A stretch of 64,000 nucleotides of DNA from positions 21,018-85,017 of the forward strand of contig JAEUWP010000610.1 of NCBI GenBank assembly GCA_018524725.1, given 5' to 3'. Positions 12,348 to 25,100 of this stretch are shown here, piece by piece. The position numbers and the translations under genes are program-made. Every line of letters starts with the position of its first letter. The first letter of the stretch is position 1. Under the pieces are notes generated by a model that had not been told where the DNA came from, ran no database searches, and was given only the letters and a program-made list of their open reading frames with translations. Source of the stretch: Podaxis mareebaensis (Eukaryota; Basidiomycota; Agaricomycetes; Agaricales; Agaricaceae).

Positions 12348-13495
12348 TCAGCACCCAGGGGCTGGGAGGTTGTTTGCATTAGTGTCGGGAACGAACGAAG
12401 GCTCAAATGCGTCATTGTCCGGATCGTCGTCCATGGACTCCAACAGGGCGGCGAGATCCTCAGTAGCTTCCAGAACACGGAGGAAGGACTTTTCCAAAGT
12501 TGGGCTCTCGACGACTGGATGTATATGGTCGGGATGCACCTTTGAGACAGATGAAACGAATGACTTGCCGATAATAGGCACAGAACGAACGACTTCGGCC
12601 TGTTCGACATGAAGTTCCATACTTCCCTCCTCCCTCTCCTCCTCGCTGATAATGTGAGGGACCAGATTGAACCACACAAACTCGGTAGCACGCTTGAGTT
12701 TGTGGTGTGCTGGAACCTCTGGGTCATCCTCGTAAATAGAGTCGTTGTCACTGTTAGTCTCGCCGCTGTCCGCATCCCTGTTAGTGTCGTCTTCATGTTC
12801 CTCTTTCTCAGTGCGCCCGGTCTTCCTAATAGCTTTGCCAGGGAAACTGCAATGCACGCCACTCTCCTCCTTGGCAGCACTAGCACTCCTCATCTCGTGA
12901 TCCACGATTACCGTAATCACGACAGATGCCTCTTCCACCCCATCCTTTTCTTCCAAAGCCATTTGCTCCCCGGCTTCAGTTGCTTTGCCGTGTAACTTGT
13001 TCTCCTGGTCACTGGGAGCACCGAGGGAGCTCACGGAAGACTCTACTGAAGGCTCTCTAGTCGAAGTGCTGTCGATGGAAGAGACTTCGGTAGATGAAGA
13101 CGAGTCTGAACGGTCGTTAACGCGGCTGCCCAGCTCGAATATTGGTATCTTTGAAGTGTCGCATCGTTCCGGAGGCTCTGCGAGGGTACAGTGCACGACG
13201 GAGTTGGGGACGAATGCGGTATAAGCAGGGATGTCAGCCTCACGAACTCTCGCAGAATAAATCGGAGCAGCGACATTTGGGACTAAACGGTGATGCGCTG
13301 TTACTAGGTACATTTAATCGAAGAGATATACGATGTACCTGGAATAACCACGATGCTAGTAGCATCACCGAGTTCGATATCAACATCGGTGGTGGTAAAG
13401 CTCTTCCGACCGCGTCGAAGAAAGGAGAGCACATTGTAGAAGAATGCAATGATAGATAAGAGAACTGGTCGCACGAGATCTTCAGGAGAAGACAT
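12348..13495 (-). CDS. Acidic Ser/Glu-rich hypothetical protein
   Basis: Two-exon gene of roughly 360 codons. Exon 1 (ATG at 13495) has a short hydrophobic stretch, VRPVLLSIIAFFYNVLSFL, followed by RRGRK and DVDIELGDAT. A GTACAT...TTTAG intron joins it in phase to PNVAAPIYSARVREADIPAY. Most of exon 2 is low complexity and rich in Ser, Glu and Asp. Near its end is a more ordered block (LKRATEFVWFNLVPHI), then EEEREEG and an acidic tail. It could be a single-pass membrane-anchored or disordered regulatory protein. I do not recognise the family. A run of 16 G (C in the transcript) lies about 30 bases ahead of the start codon. Confidence 0.6.
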
Positions 13496-13523
13496 TGCTT
13501 TATAGTTCGTGGTGAGAAGGCCT

Positions 13524-13539
13524 GGGGGGGGGGGGGGGG
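13524..13539. repeat. Homopolymer run of 16 G
   Basis: Sixteen consecutive G on the plus strand, so poly-C in the leader of the minus-strand gene starting at 13495. Such tracts are prone to length change and to sequencing error. Confidence 0.9.
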
Positions 13540-15373
13540 AGGCGCGAATTCTTATAATGTAGACGATTGTGGCTGACATACCCGATTAGACGACCGAGTT
13601 GGTTAGGCGATCGACGCTGGCTTCGGCACGAGCAAAACACGCTGAGGAAGGTTCAGACGAGGAAGTACACCTCTACCTCAGCTCTTGCAGTACAAGAACC
13701 CTGGTTCCAAGGCTAACTGTTGGGATTTTAATGGGTCGATGTTTTGGAACAGTCGTCCATTGTGTGAAGTAATCCGTTGAAGTCCACATTTGCCCAAAGA
13801 CAGTCTTAGAGCAGGTGAATACTGAAGTCGAGTAACCAGAACCAAGGACTGTCAGAGAGGTAAAGATACGGTATCCGTGCCACCAACATTCGTACCTGAG
13901 AAAACGAACACATCCCTATTCTCGAGTTATTGAACGCCAACATGTGTTATTTGTGCGTTTCGTCGTCATTTTCCCCCCACACACCGACAGCGTGTGGACT
14001 ATGGGGCACTAGTACTCGTATATAGCGCATGGAGGATTCTGCAGGCGGATTGTCAAAAGAGAGCATTGTTTGAGTACCGCACAGGTAGAACAATTATTCA
14101 AGAGATCAACTGATTAGTCATCGACAGCCCAACTTGGACACCCAAGTTGGTTATACTCTAGGAGTGCCGGGGCAAGGAGCACATCTTCCTGGCATTTAAT
14201 TCTCTCACTCATTAGGCCGATGTTGGAGATCCAACTTCCGTGAGCTAACAGAACTGATGAGTCAATTCCAGCAAGACGCAAGATTGCGTAGTACAAGCCT
14301 TAGTCTTTTTGGATTCCCGAAGTGAGATGAGCTACGGCATTGGTATATGCAAAGAAATAGGAGAAAAGTTATATGATATTGGTTACTATCATCGCTACAG
14401 AATGAATGGGCGCGCTAAGTTAGTTTCAGGGCTATTAAATAAAACATGGACGATCTGCCGGCTTTTGAGCCAAGCATCAAGCCGGGAACGAAGGGTCAGC
14501 TCGAAAGCTGAGTCGAGCCCATCTTTATCTAGAGTAATATGCATTCTTGAAGATGCGAAAAATAAGCATGAAGGGCGGACGATCCGGGGCATGGTAACGT
14601 TGGTTGGCAGAGGAAATGGGCGAAATTGCAGGCAGGACTGGAATCGGCGTAGATTGGGTCCACTATGTTGAGAAAAAGACGAGGTACTTCCCTTTTAAAA
14701 TGGAAGGAGCAGGGAAGGAGGAAAACAGTGGAACATGTAGATGGGTGCGACAAAGCTGCCAATGGGAGAACTGGGTGAGCTGGACGGAAGAGACTACGAG
14801 GAAAGAGGTCAAGCTTGGGTCGGGCCTACAGCTTGTATCGTACATTGTAACCTGAAGACAAATAGGGAGCCAAAGCCAGAGCCCATGCCCGTGAGATACA
14901 CGAGAAGTAGCGAAGGAAGGGAAGAGGAAATATCATGACATATTCTGTCCGTAAGACGAGATTGGGGAGAGGGGGAAGAAAATGCATGACAACTCTGTAA
15001 TATATATGACCTGGGAAAAGGGAGAAAGAGAAGACGCAGGAAAATAAATCGAGGAACGTCAAAAAGAGGGCGAGGAAGGTGCAGAGCCGTGGCCCAAGCG
15101 CTATAGGATTGTTCTTGTCTATGCGTTAGTAAGGTATATGTGTCATAAAAGTCAAAAATCACCTGTGGTATATACGAAGCTAGACAAGAGGCCATTGATC
15201 GGGTTCGAGGAGAGAAGGTCGCGTTATTGATCATGGAGGACGAATTCCGAAGTTGCTGAGTCTGCTGTACTTATGAATGCGTGGATGCAATTACTCTCTA
15301 CTATCGAACTCACAAAACTATCGGTAGCAGAGAGCGAACCAGCAAGGTAACGGACTTACTCAAAGGGTTCCAA
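13540..15373. other. No gene recognised
   Basis: Opposed open frames at 14309-14671 (+) and 14809-15234 (-) reach 120-141 codons without any motif. The 14640-15060 part is purine-rich on the plus strand, which lengthens frames by chance. I see no splice-linked exons. Confidence 0.35.
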
Positions 15374-15897
15374 TCAAAGGGGACAAGCATCAGCATTAAG
15401 GTTTATCAGGGCAAACGCCACCTCCGGATAATTGGCTGAGACGGGCGTAGGGGAACCTTCGGAATCGGCTATGTCCATATCTTCATCAACGAGAGTAGCG
15501 GTTGAATTGGCAGAGGAATATTCGAAAGTGGGTGTATTAGGGAGAAAGCATTCCTCATGATCTTTCATGGCGGCTTCGTAATCAATAAAGCCTTGAACAC
15601 TATCCTCCATGTGAGCGTCGTCATCACAGACTATAGGAAGTTGTTTAGCGCAACATATGCAAGATCAGCATGAACTCACCTTCCATCTCAGCCCATCCTT
15701 CACCAGGTTCTCCCATCTCGACGTCCGACAAAGCTGTTGAAGACAAATAAGGTTGGGAGTGCTGACCCACATATAGACTCACAGGTGGTGTCACAGTTTA
15801 CCGGAGAGACGCATTCTATAATAACATCGTTTGGATCATCCATAGTGTAGCGCCCGCCAGAAGGGAGCCATCCGATGGCTGGAGTGGCGGCTTCCAT
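15374..15897 (-). CDS. Small acidic hypothetical protein, three or more exons
   Basis: The ATG at 15897 opens MEAATPAIGWLPSGGRY and runs to NCDTT. A GTGAGT intron leads to ALSDVEMGEPGEGWAEME. A second GTGAGT intron leads to DDDAHMEDSVQGFIDYEAAM and on to a stop at 15374. The phases agree at both junctions. The product is about 135 residues, strongly acidic and without membrane spans. There may be an upstream exon at about 15960-16090 (TPSPRSSTSSIGGS), in which case the protein is longer. Function unknown. Confidence 0.5.
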
Positions 15898-17444
15898 ATT
15901 TTTTGATTCTGGCAAGGTGAATAAACATGCACCGCCAAGAGGAAGTACTCACTATCGGACACTAGGAGCCTCCAATGCTGGATGTCGATGATCTTGGAGA
16001 TGGAGTCTGGAACATATCCTTAAGATGGCCCGACGGTAAGCGTGAATCAGTGATATTGTCAGGAACCCACTTCCAGAGACGTTATGCTTCAAGGGCTTGG
16101 GGGCGGCACACGTGCACTCAGCTGCTTTGACACGACTACTGCTCCTTCCTATGTTGCTGTATAATTTGCCCGTGGCAAGAATAGAGGAAGATGGCGCGTA
16201 TGATGAAATCCTCGGAATGTTCTTGATTTTGGGCTCTAAGAATGTTGAGCAAAAGTGCGGCGTCCAAGGAGAGAATCCTCACTATTGGAAATAGGGAGGG
16301 TTTCCCGTTGTCCGGTATGGGTGGTTTTTCCACGTAGGTTGAGGGCGTAGCCTTCAGGATGGACAATTTGAGGCGGTGTCAGCCAACGATAAAAGGTACC
16401 CACTGCCGAAGAGCAAGGCCTTCTTGGGGGCCACGACGAAAATACGTGCGTACAGATGCGGTCTAACATAGCAGGGTGGCTTTCCATTGCCGGTGAGGCC
16501 GCTAAACAGGCGGTCCTGTTTGGCGGCCCCGGAAAGGCACGACCTATAGGTTGAGGGTGACCGTTTCACTGGGTGGAGCGTGGCAGAGTATACATGAGTG
16601 CGAGCCATGAGGTCCAGGCCTGTAAGGTTGGCCTTTGCTGGTTATATCGCTGAGGCCGAGGCTGGAGTTCAAGAGGACGTCTCAGAGTCTTGTTTGGAAA
16701 ACTGGGGAGGTTTATGTAGGTCTTGTTCCGACCAACCGCTGGGACGATCGGTTGGCTGACATCATGACAATGCCCATTTACAATGAGCGACCTAAGGCCA
16801 GGTGCGGCGGGGGGAATAACGGAGATCCTGAAGACTTTGAGGCGTGAATTTGGCGGCGATTCGCGTCAGAGGGGTGGGTTTTAGGGATCGCGGTTTATTA
16901 GATTGTTGGATATTTTTGGACCCGTCGCATTTTTTGCTCGAACTAAAGGAATCGATAGTGTCCCTCCGATTGCGTTTTAAGCGCCCAGGACCAATGAAAT
17001 CCACACCTGATTGAGGCTTTGTTGCTGGCTACTTCTCCGACATAGTCCCGCATGATTGGGTACGAAGCATAGGATCGTGTATTAGCAAAGTGTCCTTTTG
17101 TTGAAGCATTATCCTTCCAAGTCAGAGCTTGCAGGTCCTTAAGTCGTTGTCGGATTGGCACTCGAGAAGATTCCAGAGGCTAGATATGACCGAGTCATGT
17201 AGAACTTTAGACGGACGTCTTGTACAGGAGCCGTGGTGTCAAGTCATTCAGATTTCTGGGACAGAAATCTGCGAGCGCCCGGGAACCGATGTGAGGAGGA
17301 ACAGAATCCGAACTTCCGACGATGTTGCGCCCCGAATTGGGCCGTCGGTCCCATCAAAATTAAATGTCTCGGCAAACATAACCAAGCACAATACAGATAA
17401 TTTATACGGATCGATTGAAAGGAGGGGTCACATCTTCGTTTACA
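15898..17444. other. No gene recognised; upstream of threonine synthase
   Basis: Short frames only. The last few hundred bases should contain the threonine synthase promoter. No specific element could be identified. Confidence 0.35.
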
Positions 17445-19335
17445 ATGAAGTACTTTTCGACCAGAGGAGGCAACCAAAAACTCTCCTTTGAGGAGGTAAG
17501 CCCTATTTCATGGCCAAGTGTCCAGATTTTCCGAATGAAATTGTGTTCAACAGACGGTTCTTGCTGGCCTCGCGCCAAATGGTGGTCTCTACATCCCGGA
17601 ATGTATACCTCAACTCCCAGAAGACTGGAGAACCAAATGGAGCACTCACTCCTTTGTCGACCTCTCTGTCGCGATCCTTTCTCTCTACATCTCACCAGAA
17701 GAGATTTCGCAAGAAGAATTGCGAAAGTTGGTCGAGAAATCCTATACCTCTTTCCGCCACCCCGACGTCACGCCTCTCGTTAAACTTGACGACAAGAAAT
17801 TCGTCCTCGAGTTGTTCCACGGACCTACATTTGCATTTAAGGATGTGGCACTCCAACTACTGGGGAATCTGTTCGAATTCTTTTTGCTTAGAAGGAATGC
17901 CAGAAAAGCGACAGGAGAAGAGCAAGAGAAATTGACAGTTGTTGGTGCGACAAGTGGAGACACAGGAAGGTATGTGACAGTCAACAGCATTCCCACTTTT
18001 TGTTCTCAATGGATTCCTAGTGCAGCTATCTATGGTCTCCGCGGCAAAGCCAATGTCTCCATCTTCATCCTTCACCCTAAAGGACGCGTTTCTCCCATCC
18101 AAGAAGCCCAGATGACCACCGTCACTGATTCCAACGTTCATAACGTGGGTGTCAAGGGCACGTTCGATGATTGCCAGGTACTGCTTCTATCTCCGTCAAT
18201 TATCCGGGCCAATCCACTTATGACTCACCTTGAACGTGGCAGGACATCGTAAAATCCCTCTTCGCCGATCAGGCTTTCAACGCCAAACATCGTCTTGGCG
18301 CCGTCAACTCTATCAACTGGGCTCGCATCCTCGCACAAACAGTCTACTACTTCCTCTCCTACTTCCAGATCCAGAAACAGCTCCCAGCAGGCGTCTCTAT
18401 CAACGACATCGAGATTCAATACGTCGTTCCAACCGGAAACTTCGGGGATATCTTGGCGGGATACTATGCCAAGCGCATGGGGCTTCCTATTGGCAAACTC
18501 GTAGTTGCCACAAACGCCAATGATATCCTTGCGCGCTTTTGGAGGAGTGGGCGCTACGAGAAAATCGACTCTGATGCACGTCCTGCCCCAGATGGCCGAC
18601 AACCCACCGACGCCAGTGGTGTGAAGGAAACGCTCAGTCCGGCCATGGACATCCTCGTGTCCAGCAACTTTGAGAGGTTACTATGGTATCTCGCCTACGA
18701 GAACGTGATTGGCGCTTCCGATGACGAGAAGAGGGCTAACGCGTCCCAGACATTAGATGGATGGATGAGCAAGGTGAAGACCGACGGAAAAGTTGAGGTA
18801 CCCGTACCGGTGTTGGAGGCAGCCCGTCGAGACTTTGTTGCAGAAAGAATATCTGACCAAGTGGTGAGTATCTCTGTTCCGAGGAATGATGCCAAGTCTC
18901 ACTGAGTTGATGTGATGAAAACCATTGACCTGCCCTAGACATTGGATACCATCCGCAAATATTTCAACGCCCAACCATCCTATATTGCTGATCCTCACAC
19001 TGCTGTTGGTTTGGCTGCTGCCGACATCATCGCCCCTAACAAGTGAGCACACGTTTTCCGTAGGCGCCTATCACTGTCTTAACGGAACACACTTCTTTAT
19101 CCCAAGCACTCCGCACACCTACCAGATCGTCCTCTCAACCGCACATCCTGCGAAATTCTCAGAGGCAGTGACCCGTGCGCTTGAAGGTGCATCAACCTTT
19201 GATTTCGACCGAGATGTGCTTCCTGCCGAGTTCCGAGGGCTGTTGGAGAAGGAGAGGAAAGTGATCCAGGCTGACCGGCCGGAGGTCGGCTTGGTCAAGG
19301 AAGTCATTGAAAATGTTGCACGACAAAGTTCTTAA
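17445..19335 (+). CDS. THR4: Threonine synthase
   Basis: PLP-dependent enzyme that converts O-phosphohomoserine to threonine, the last step of threonine synthesis. Start ATG at 17445 gives MKYFSTRGGNQKLSFEE. After a GTAAGC intron come TVLAGLAPNGGLYIPE and an N-terminal domain. HGPTFAFKDVALQ carries the Schiff-base lysine, near residue 113. The phosphate-binding loop region VVGATSGDTGSAA spans an intron. Then come GRVSPIQEAQMTTV, VNSINWARILAQTVYYFLSY, VPTGNFGDILAGYYAKRMG, FERLLWYLAYE and a C-terminal domain ending NVARQSS. Five introns were placed, all GT-AG with matching phase. Length, about 510 residues, is normal for fungal Thr4. No defect seen. Confidence 0.95.
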
Positions 19336-20641
19336 TAGCCCTCGGTGAGGTGACAAACATCTAGAAGTGGAAGGATCTTGGATTGACACCTGTACACATA
19401 ATCGGCTCATAACGTATATTAGGAATATAGCCAAACACGACGTTGTAACATACCCTCGATACAGACTCAGTCGAGGGCAAGACGTGGGTCACCCGAGCCC
19501 GTGACTGGTGGCGTCCAGGTGGGACCTTGAGGACCTTTCCCGGTTGGGGTACCCGATGCGTCCTTCACGGGACCGAAAATTTGTTAGGGTCAATCGATTG
19601 CTCTCGTACTCTCTCATACATAGTGAATTCGATGACCCATTGCATTATCCGAAATTGCATCTGGTGTGAAACAGGAAAAAATGGTCTACTGGAGCTGTTC
19701 GGTTTTCAGACCGTGAATTCCGAGCTTCATTAGGCCAAATGAGGTATTTTTGGGTACGGTACGTAGTTACGGTCGTCGTAGTCAACGTGACCCTGAACAG
19801 TCTTGGTGGAAGACCCAAGTCCTGATCTGTAGGTGGCATGCAAATCGTCAGTGTTGAACCATCATCAGTGGACAGTGTCACATTCCGAATATCTTTGGTG
19901 TTGTCATCACGAACTAACTTGGAAGGACGCCATGATAGAGCCTACAATAACCCCTCTCCCCCAAATGTTTTTAGGTCATCTACGTCGCGTTGACAGGAAG
20001 GTTATTTTTAGCTCAATATTAATGACCTGAAGCTCCCTATCGAGCTGCAAGAAGCCCACCAAGACGAAGCGGCAACGTCTGATTGCTTGAGCCCTCAAGG
20101 CAGAGGGGCCAGCCGGTATCAGGACGGCTCATCCCTATTTTTGTTCTTCCCCGTGGAATCATGGCCACCAGCATCATTCGTTTCGCTTCCCTGTGGCAGT
20201 TTGATTGTTGAGGATACCGGGTTCTTCGACAAATTCTCATAACCATTTGCATCACGAGAAGGATCCCTCGGCCAGTTTACCCCATTGGAGGCTTACGGTC
20301 CAACCCACCCCAAACGAGCATTACTAATGTATTACTTTTGGATTAAAATAATTACAATTCGCTTACCGAGAGACTAGTGTTAACCGCTGCTCCACAGCAG
20401 GCCATGTCGATGAATATGTCTACGGGTTGGACCTGAATGGGTCTTATACTCTGACTAACTCAAGAAACTCCACCCAAACTACCGGAACAACCTCTCGTGC
20501 ATTCTATGCCAAACCAACCGAATGAAGTAAGGCATCATTTGTACGAAAGATTCAGTGAATACACAGAAATTGGACACCACCCTGCGGCCCCACTATGATT
20601 GGATGTTCAAAGAAAAGTCTACTGAGTGATCGGCTGTCTCC
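19336..20641. other. No gene recognised
   Basis: The 3' flank of threonine synthase and the 3' flank of the minus-strand gene ending at 20642. Frames of 60-80 codons only, none with a motif. Confidence 0.4.
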
Positions 20642-22141
20642 TTATGTTTTCGTGAAGCGGGAAGGGTCGATGCCGGATACACAAATTTCCAGGGCCATTG
20701 AGAGGGTAGCATAAAACGAGCTTCCAGTCTCCGTATAGGTAGTTACCACGGCAGGGGCTCGCTGCAACGGAGAGCCAGATGATAGTTAGCCATGATGCCG
20801 TTGCATGACTTGATCCCGACTCACGCTTTTGGAGGGATTCCTCAACCATTGATAGATATCTGTCGAGTCTGCCAGAAGCCTCGCCCAGATGCCCAAAATC
20901 AGGCTCAGGCCAGATTCCAAATGAATGATTTCATCAGAAACCAGCTTTGAGAGCGATATTTGGGTATTGCTGAATTTGTCACCCTTGCCGAAGCAAAGCT
21001 GTGCGGAATAGAGAGCGTGTGCTACTTCGTCGCGCTTCCCTAATTAAAAGCCTTGAGTAATGCTATTGAAGAAGAGAAGTCCATAAACGCTTACGATCGA
21101 AGGACTCATATACTGTACCCACTTGGGCTACGGAGCCGGACAATACCTTAGAAACACATCGCGTAAACGGAGGGCCATAAAAAGGAAGGGTCATAGACTT
21201 ACTAGCTTTTGATGTGAGAGCTTCGACCGCGTGGGTTTCCTCCCAGAAGCTGTTCCAACACGCATCACAGTATATACCAGGTGGGTTGGATCAGGATTCG
21301 AGAGACGTCCATTCTGCAATAACTGGGTCAGGCCATCGTTTCCCAAAGCGAAAGGCATTAACTGACCGAAGTTGAAAGCCTGAAAGTTCGATCAGCACGA
21401 GCACTGGAAGGCGGAAGTATCATGAACTCACTCCCTCATAATAGCATCCAGCTCTTGAACTTTGCTGGACAAGTCTCGGAGCTCCTTTTGGCCCATCTTG
21501 GTTTGGATATGGGTAAACTTCGCGAATTCGGTATGGAATGAAGCGAGAACAGCGCCCAACCGCATTGCGTGCTCTACGAGAGCACGTATTGAGTTCGCAT
21601 GGTCTGCGGAGATCTAAAACAGAACTTCTCAGAGAACGAGGCAGAAAGGCAATGCGTAATGGCTTACTGTCATGAAAGACTGAAGCACCTGCAACACTTC
21701 ACCATCCGACCGCATCGCCGCCATTGGTAAGATCGTCGTGCAAAACACTGTGAAGCGTGAAGGTGTGAGTGCCCTTGGCCAGGTTCAGCCCTGGTCGATG
21801 ACTCACATTTCAGGCGACCGGAAATACCCCCCGCAGTGGTTCTGAATTGCCACAAGAGCTCAGCAAAGTCCTGGATGATATGTCAGTAGAGAGCCACGGT
21901 CCTGAACGTCGTCACATACCCTTCGCAAGCTGTCCCATCTCGGTCTGAGGGGCACAACCAAGCCCAGCATATCGATTGAATGGACCATTTTGGATATAGC
22001 GTCGAATTTAGCCATGATGTCCACCATCGTCGTCGCGAGTGCCCTACAGGCGTCTCCAACATCCTGCTGGACGTCCCCGTCGGCAAGGCTGCGAGCAGCG
22101 TCGCCGTAGGATAGAACCCTCGATTTGGAGGAGTAGGACAT
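20642..22141 (-). CDS. Hypothetical all-helical protein, about 380 residues
   Basis: Start ATG at 22141 (MSYSSKSRVLSYGDAARSLA). Exons read on through DACRALATTMVDIMAKFDAI and PLRPRWDSLRR, then DFAELLWQFRTTAGGISGRL, VFCTTILPMAAMRSDGEVLQ, SADHANSIRALVEHAMRLG and MGQKELRDLSSKVQELDAIM. Later come FNFGQLMPFALGNDGLTQLL, LESGLSLILGIWARLLADST and a last exon ending SGIDPSRFTKT. I placed about seven short introns. The whole protein looks like long amphipathic helices and coiled coil, with hydrophobic helices near residues 55-65 and in the last third. This is compatible with a membrane-interacting helical bundle, but I recognise no named family. Intact as far as seen. Confidence 0.6.
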
Positions 22142-25100
22142 AGCGGGATTAGGCGAGGTCGGATGGTGAGTGTCCGGGCAGTGAAGATTGGAAAATGTGG
22201 ACCGGTTCTTATAGCATACCTCCCGGAAGGGCGGCAAACATAAAGAAGCTCAGAGAACGCGGAAGTTCGGAGATGTCGAGGATGACTTTTCACCAAAAGT
22301 GAAGTCCTGATTGAATGGACTTGAGGGCTGTGCCATTGTCTTGATCCTGCGCTTCGCGTGATTGATGTATGGCCTGCCTCGCTGTGGAGATCTACGCAGA
22401 AGTGGCCAGATCGCAGAGGCGTCAATCCCCCATTGATTAACGGTGACAGCATCCTGTTGGGGACCTGGACCTGGACGAGAGCCGAGGGCAAAAATTTCTG
22501 GACTTAGCGTCATAAACACTCCACCATTCTCAGGCACCCCGTCAGCGTGAATCATGGTCATCGTGCGCAGCATGATGGATGAGCTATGGAAGAGCTCGAC
22601 CTGTTCCGTTCTTCGGCTTCTAGGATCACTCGCACTGGATCCATGTACCCACGGAGGGCTTGATATTCGGTCATTCCTCCCGGTACTCTAACCATGGGGG
22701 GCCATTCGCCATGGCATTATGACACATGGTCACCTCAACCGCCAGATCATCCGTAACATTGTCTTGACAGCGAGGTGCGGACAACACTTGAGAGAAATAT
22801 TACTCCCATCTGTTGGACACGGATCTGTCGGTGTAAGCCAAACACACTTGGTATGCCGAAGTTTTCAACGTGGCTAGCAAAGATTTGCCATTTTTGTTAC
22901 ATAATCGACAAAAACGGCGCGTGGGAAATCATCTACCTGTAAGCTGTCATTGGACATGGCCGGATTCCAAACGCTGTTCACTCCAGAGAACGCCCGTTGG
23001 AATTTTTTCTCACAGCATATTTCCCTCCCATAAACTGCTGGTATCGTCTGGTGGTGGATGCGCTATTGCCGGTTAAGCGAGTTCAAAGGCTCATCAGTTC
23101 AAACCTCTCGCAACCAGAGAAAACCCGACGGACGGGCTTCGTGAGGCGCTTTCAGGCGATTCCGATCTAACGAAAGCATCATCAGAAAGGTCAGGCAACA
23201 TTCAACCTGTCACTTGAAAGTCACTCTGAGTAGCCCTGGTCTACGGATCAATCACCATGTATCATCATCATCTGTTGGTCGCCGGAACATCGAATTGCGT
23301 TCCTTCCTCGACATCCGATGCACTACAGAGCAATATACATCGACTTGGTCATCGAAAAAAAGCACCCATCGGTCACGCCAACCTTTGGCTGATCGGTGCA
23401 ACTCCCGACAATCAAGTTCCGGTGCCCTTTTATCATGAACACCTCTACGCATTAATGAAGGTAAATCAAGAATAAAACTAAGAATAAAAATAAAAACGGA
23501 AGAGCCTCTTGATTGCGGTTTTTGGCTGGTGGTAGAACAACTCCACATGATGCAACACTGACCAGAAGGGTCATCTGTCTGTCCGCGGCCAATTCAGGCC
23601 AGTAACTATTTCCTCCGCTATCACGAATAAGGTTGCCGTCGATCGTCCTTGCGATGATGAATAAGTCCTGCCAAAGCGAAACCCGTTCGTCCTCCACGCT
23701 ATCGCGGCCATCACTCACTATTTGAGTCACAGACACCAGCCGTTGTGTTCGGAAGTCGCGGCCTGTAGGCTGCCTTTCTTCTTTGGACATAGAATGCCTA
23801 TCCAAGGCCTAAATTTAACCCCCGGCCCTGAGGCTGGTAAGGCTTCCTCAAAATTTCGCAGTTCATCCGATCTTCACCAGACGCTAGAATGTGGCATGCT
23901 CCTAGTGAAGGCCAATATCCCGAACTGCAGTACATACAGCATGTTCCACTGTGTAGTCAAGATCACGTCCCGAATGAACGGCTGGACCCTGACTGCACAG
24001 TAGTACGGTGTGAAGTTCATTGGCCGCTGTGCATCTCGCGCACCAGCCCAAGAGCATTCAAATAACAGCCGGAAAATGGAATCGCCCAGGTGCCAAAACA
24101 CCCTCCGTGGCAATCTATCATCGCTCTGCGAATGTCAAATTTGTAAAATCTTCATGCTGGATCAGTAGAATGAGGCATATCAACTGAGTTTGCAGATGGA
24201 AAGGATGAAATCCTGATGTGCTACTCACTGGGCAGGGTCCCTAGGTGATGAGTAGAAACCCACAATGATTAATTTAGCGAAGGCTGTGAGTCCCACGTTC
24301 TCTACAGTCTGCACAAGCCACATGGTATAGCGTTCACTTCGTTTGCTCATCAGTCATGGGCCTTGCAGCTCATAAATTGAGAAATTTAGTTGATGCCGAG
24401 TCGAACCGACGATATTGACTTAAATAAGATCAGTCAAGCAAGGTCGCCAAATATTTTAGATTCAGGATAAAGGGACAAAGGTAGTTTTCAGCTAACTGTC
24501 ACTGAACTGGCATCCATTGGATGCCCTTCGCGTCCTATCAAGTGTGGCGTTTCATCCAATATTCGCGATGCGCCCCGCAGGGTTAGTGTGACACTCCGAA
24601 GCTCCCTAGGGGTACCTGTGCTCGCTGCGCGCGCCAGTCCTAATCCAGACTTGGGGCCTGGGGAAGCGGGCAGTGGAGGCTGTGCATCATGTTCAGGAAT
24701 TCCGTCCTCTTCCTCCGTTCCGAGGCTAACATTGCTGCGGATTTGCTCCTTCCTTATGTCCTTCGGGATAGTTTAGTTTGCCAATGACCCACTCCATATA
24801 CCCATAAATGGGGATATGCTCCTTTCGGATGCGCGGGGAAACCTTGGACAATTAGATGAACGCTGACCGATCCTGCCGGTTCCGCATTCGCCTGCTCTAA
24901 AAATAACCTCTGGTGCCAATATCTTTTTAACCAATTGCGATGAACGAGGGAAAACATCTTCTTGAAATTTGGTTGGTTAACGTAAGGAAAGAACATCTTT
25001 CTTCAGTAACTAACTTGGTTGGTGTGCCCAGTATTTCCCAAGTGTGAAACTATAACTGTGATAGACGTGGCAACGGGAGTTTACCTGAAATTTTCCAGGG

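Noticed and set aside
24380..24450. tRNA-like B-box (GGTTCGACTCGG, minus strand)
   Set aside because: No A-box at the right distance and no acceptor-stem pairing on either strand.
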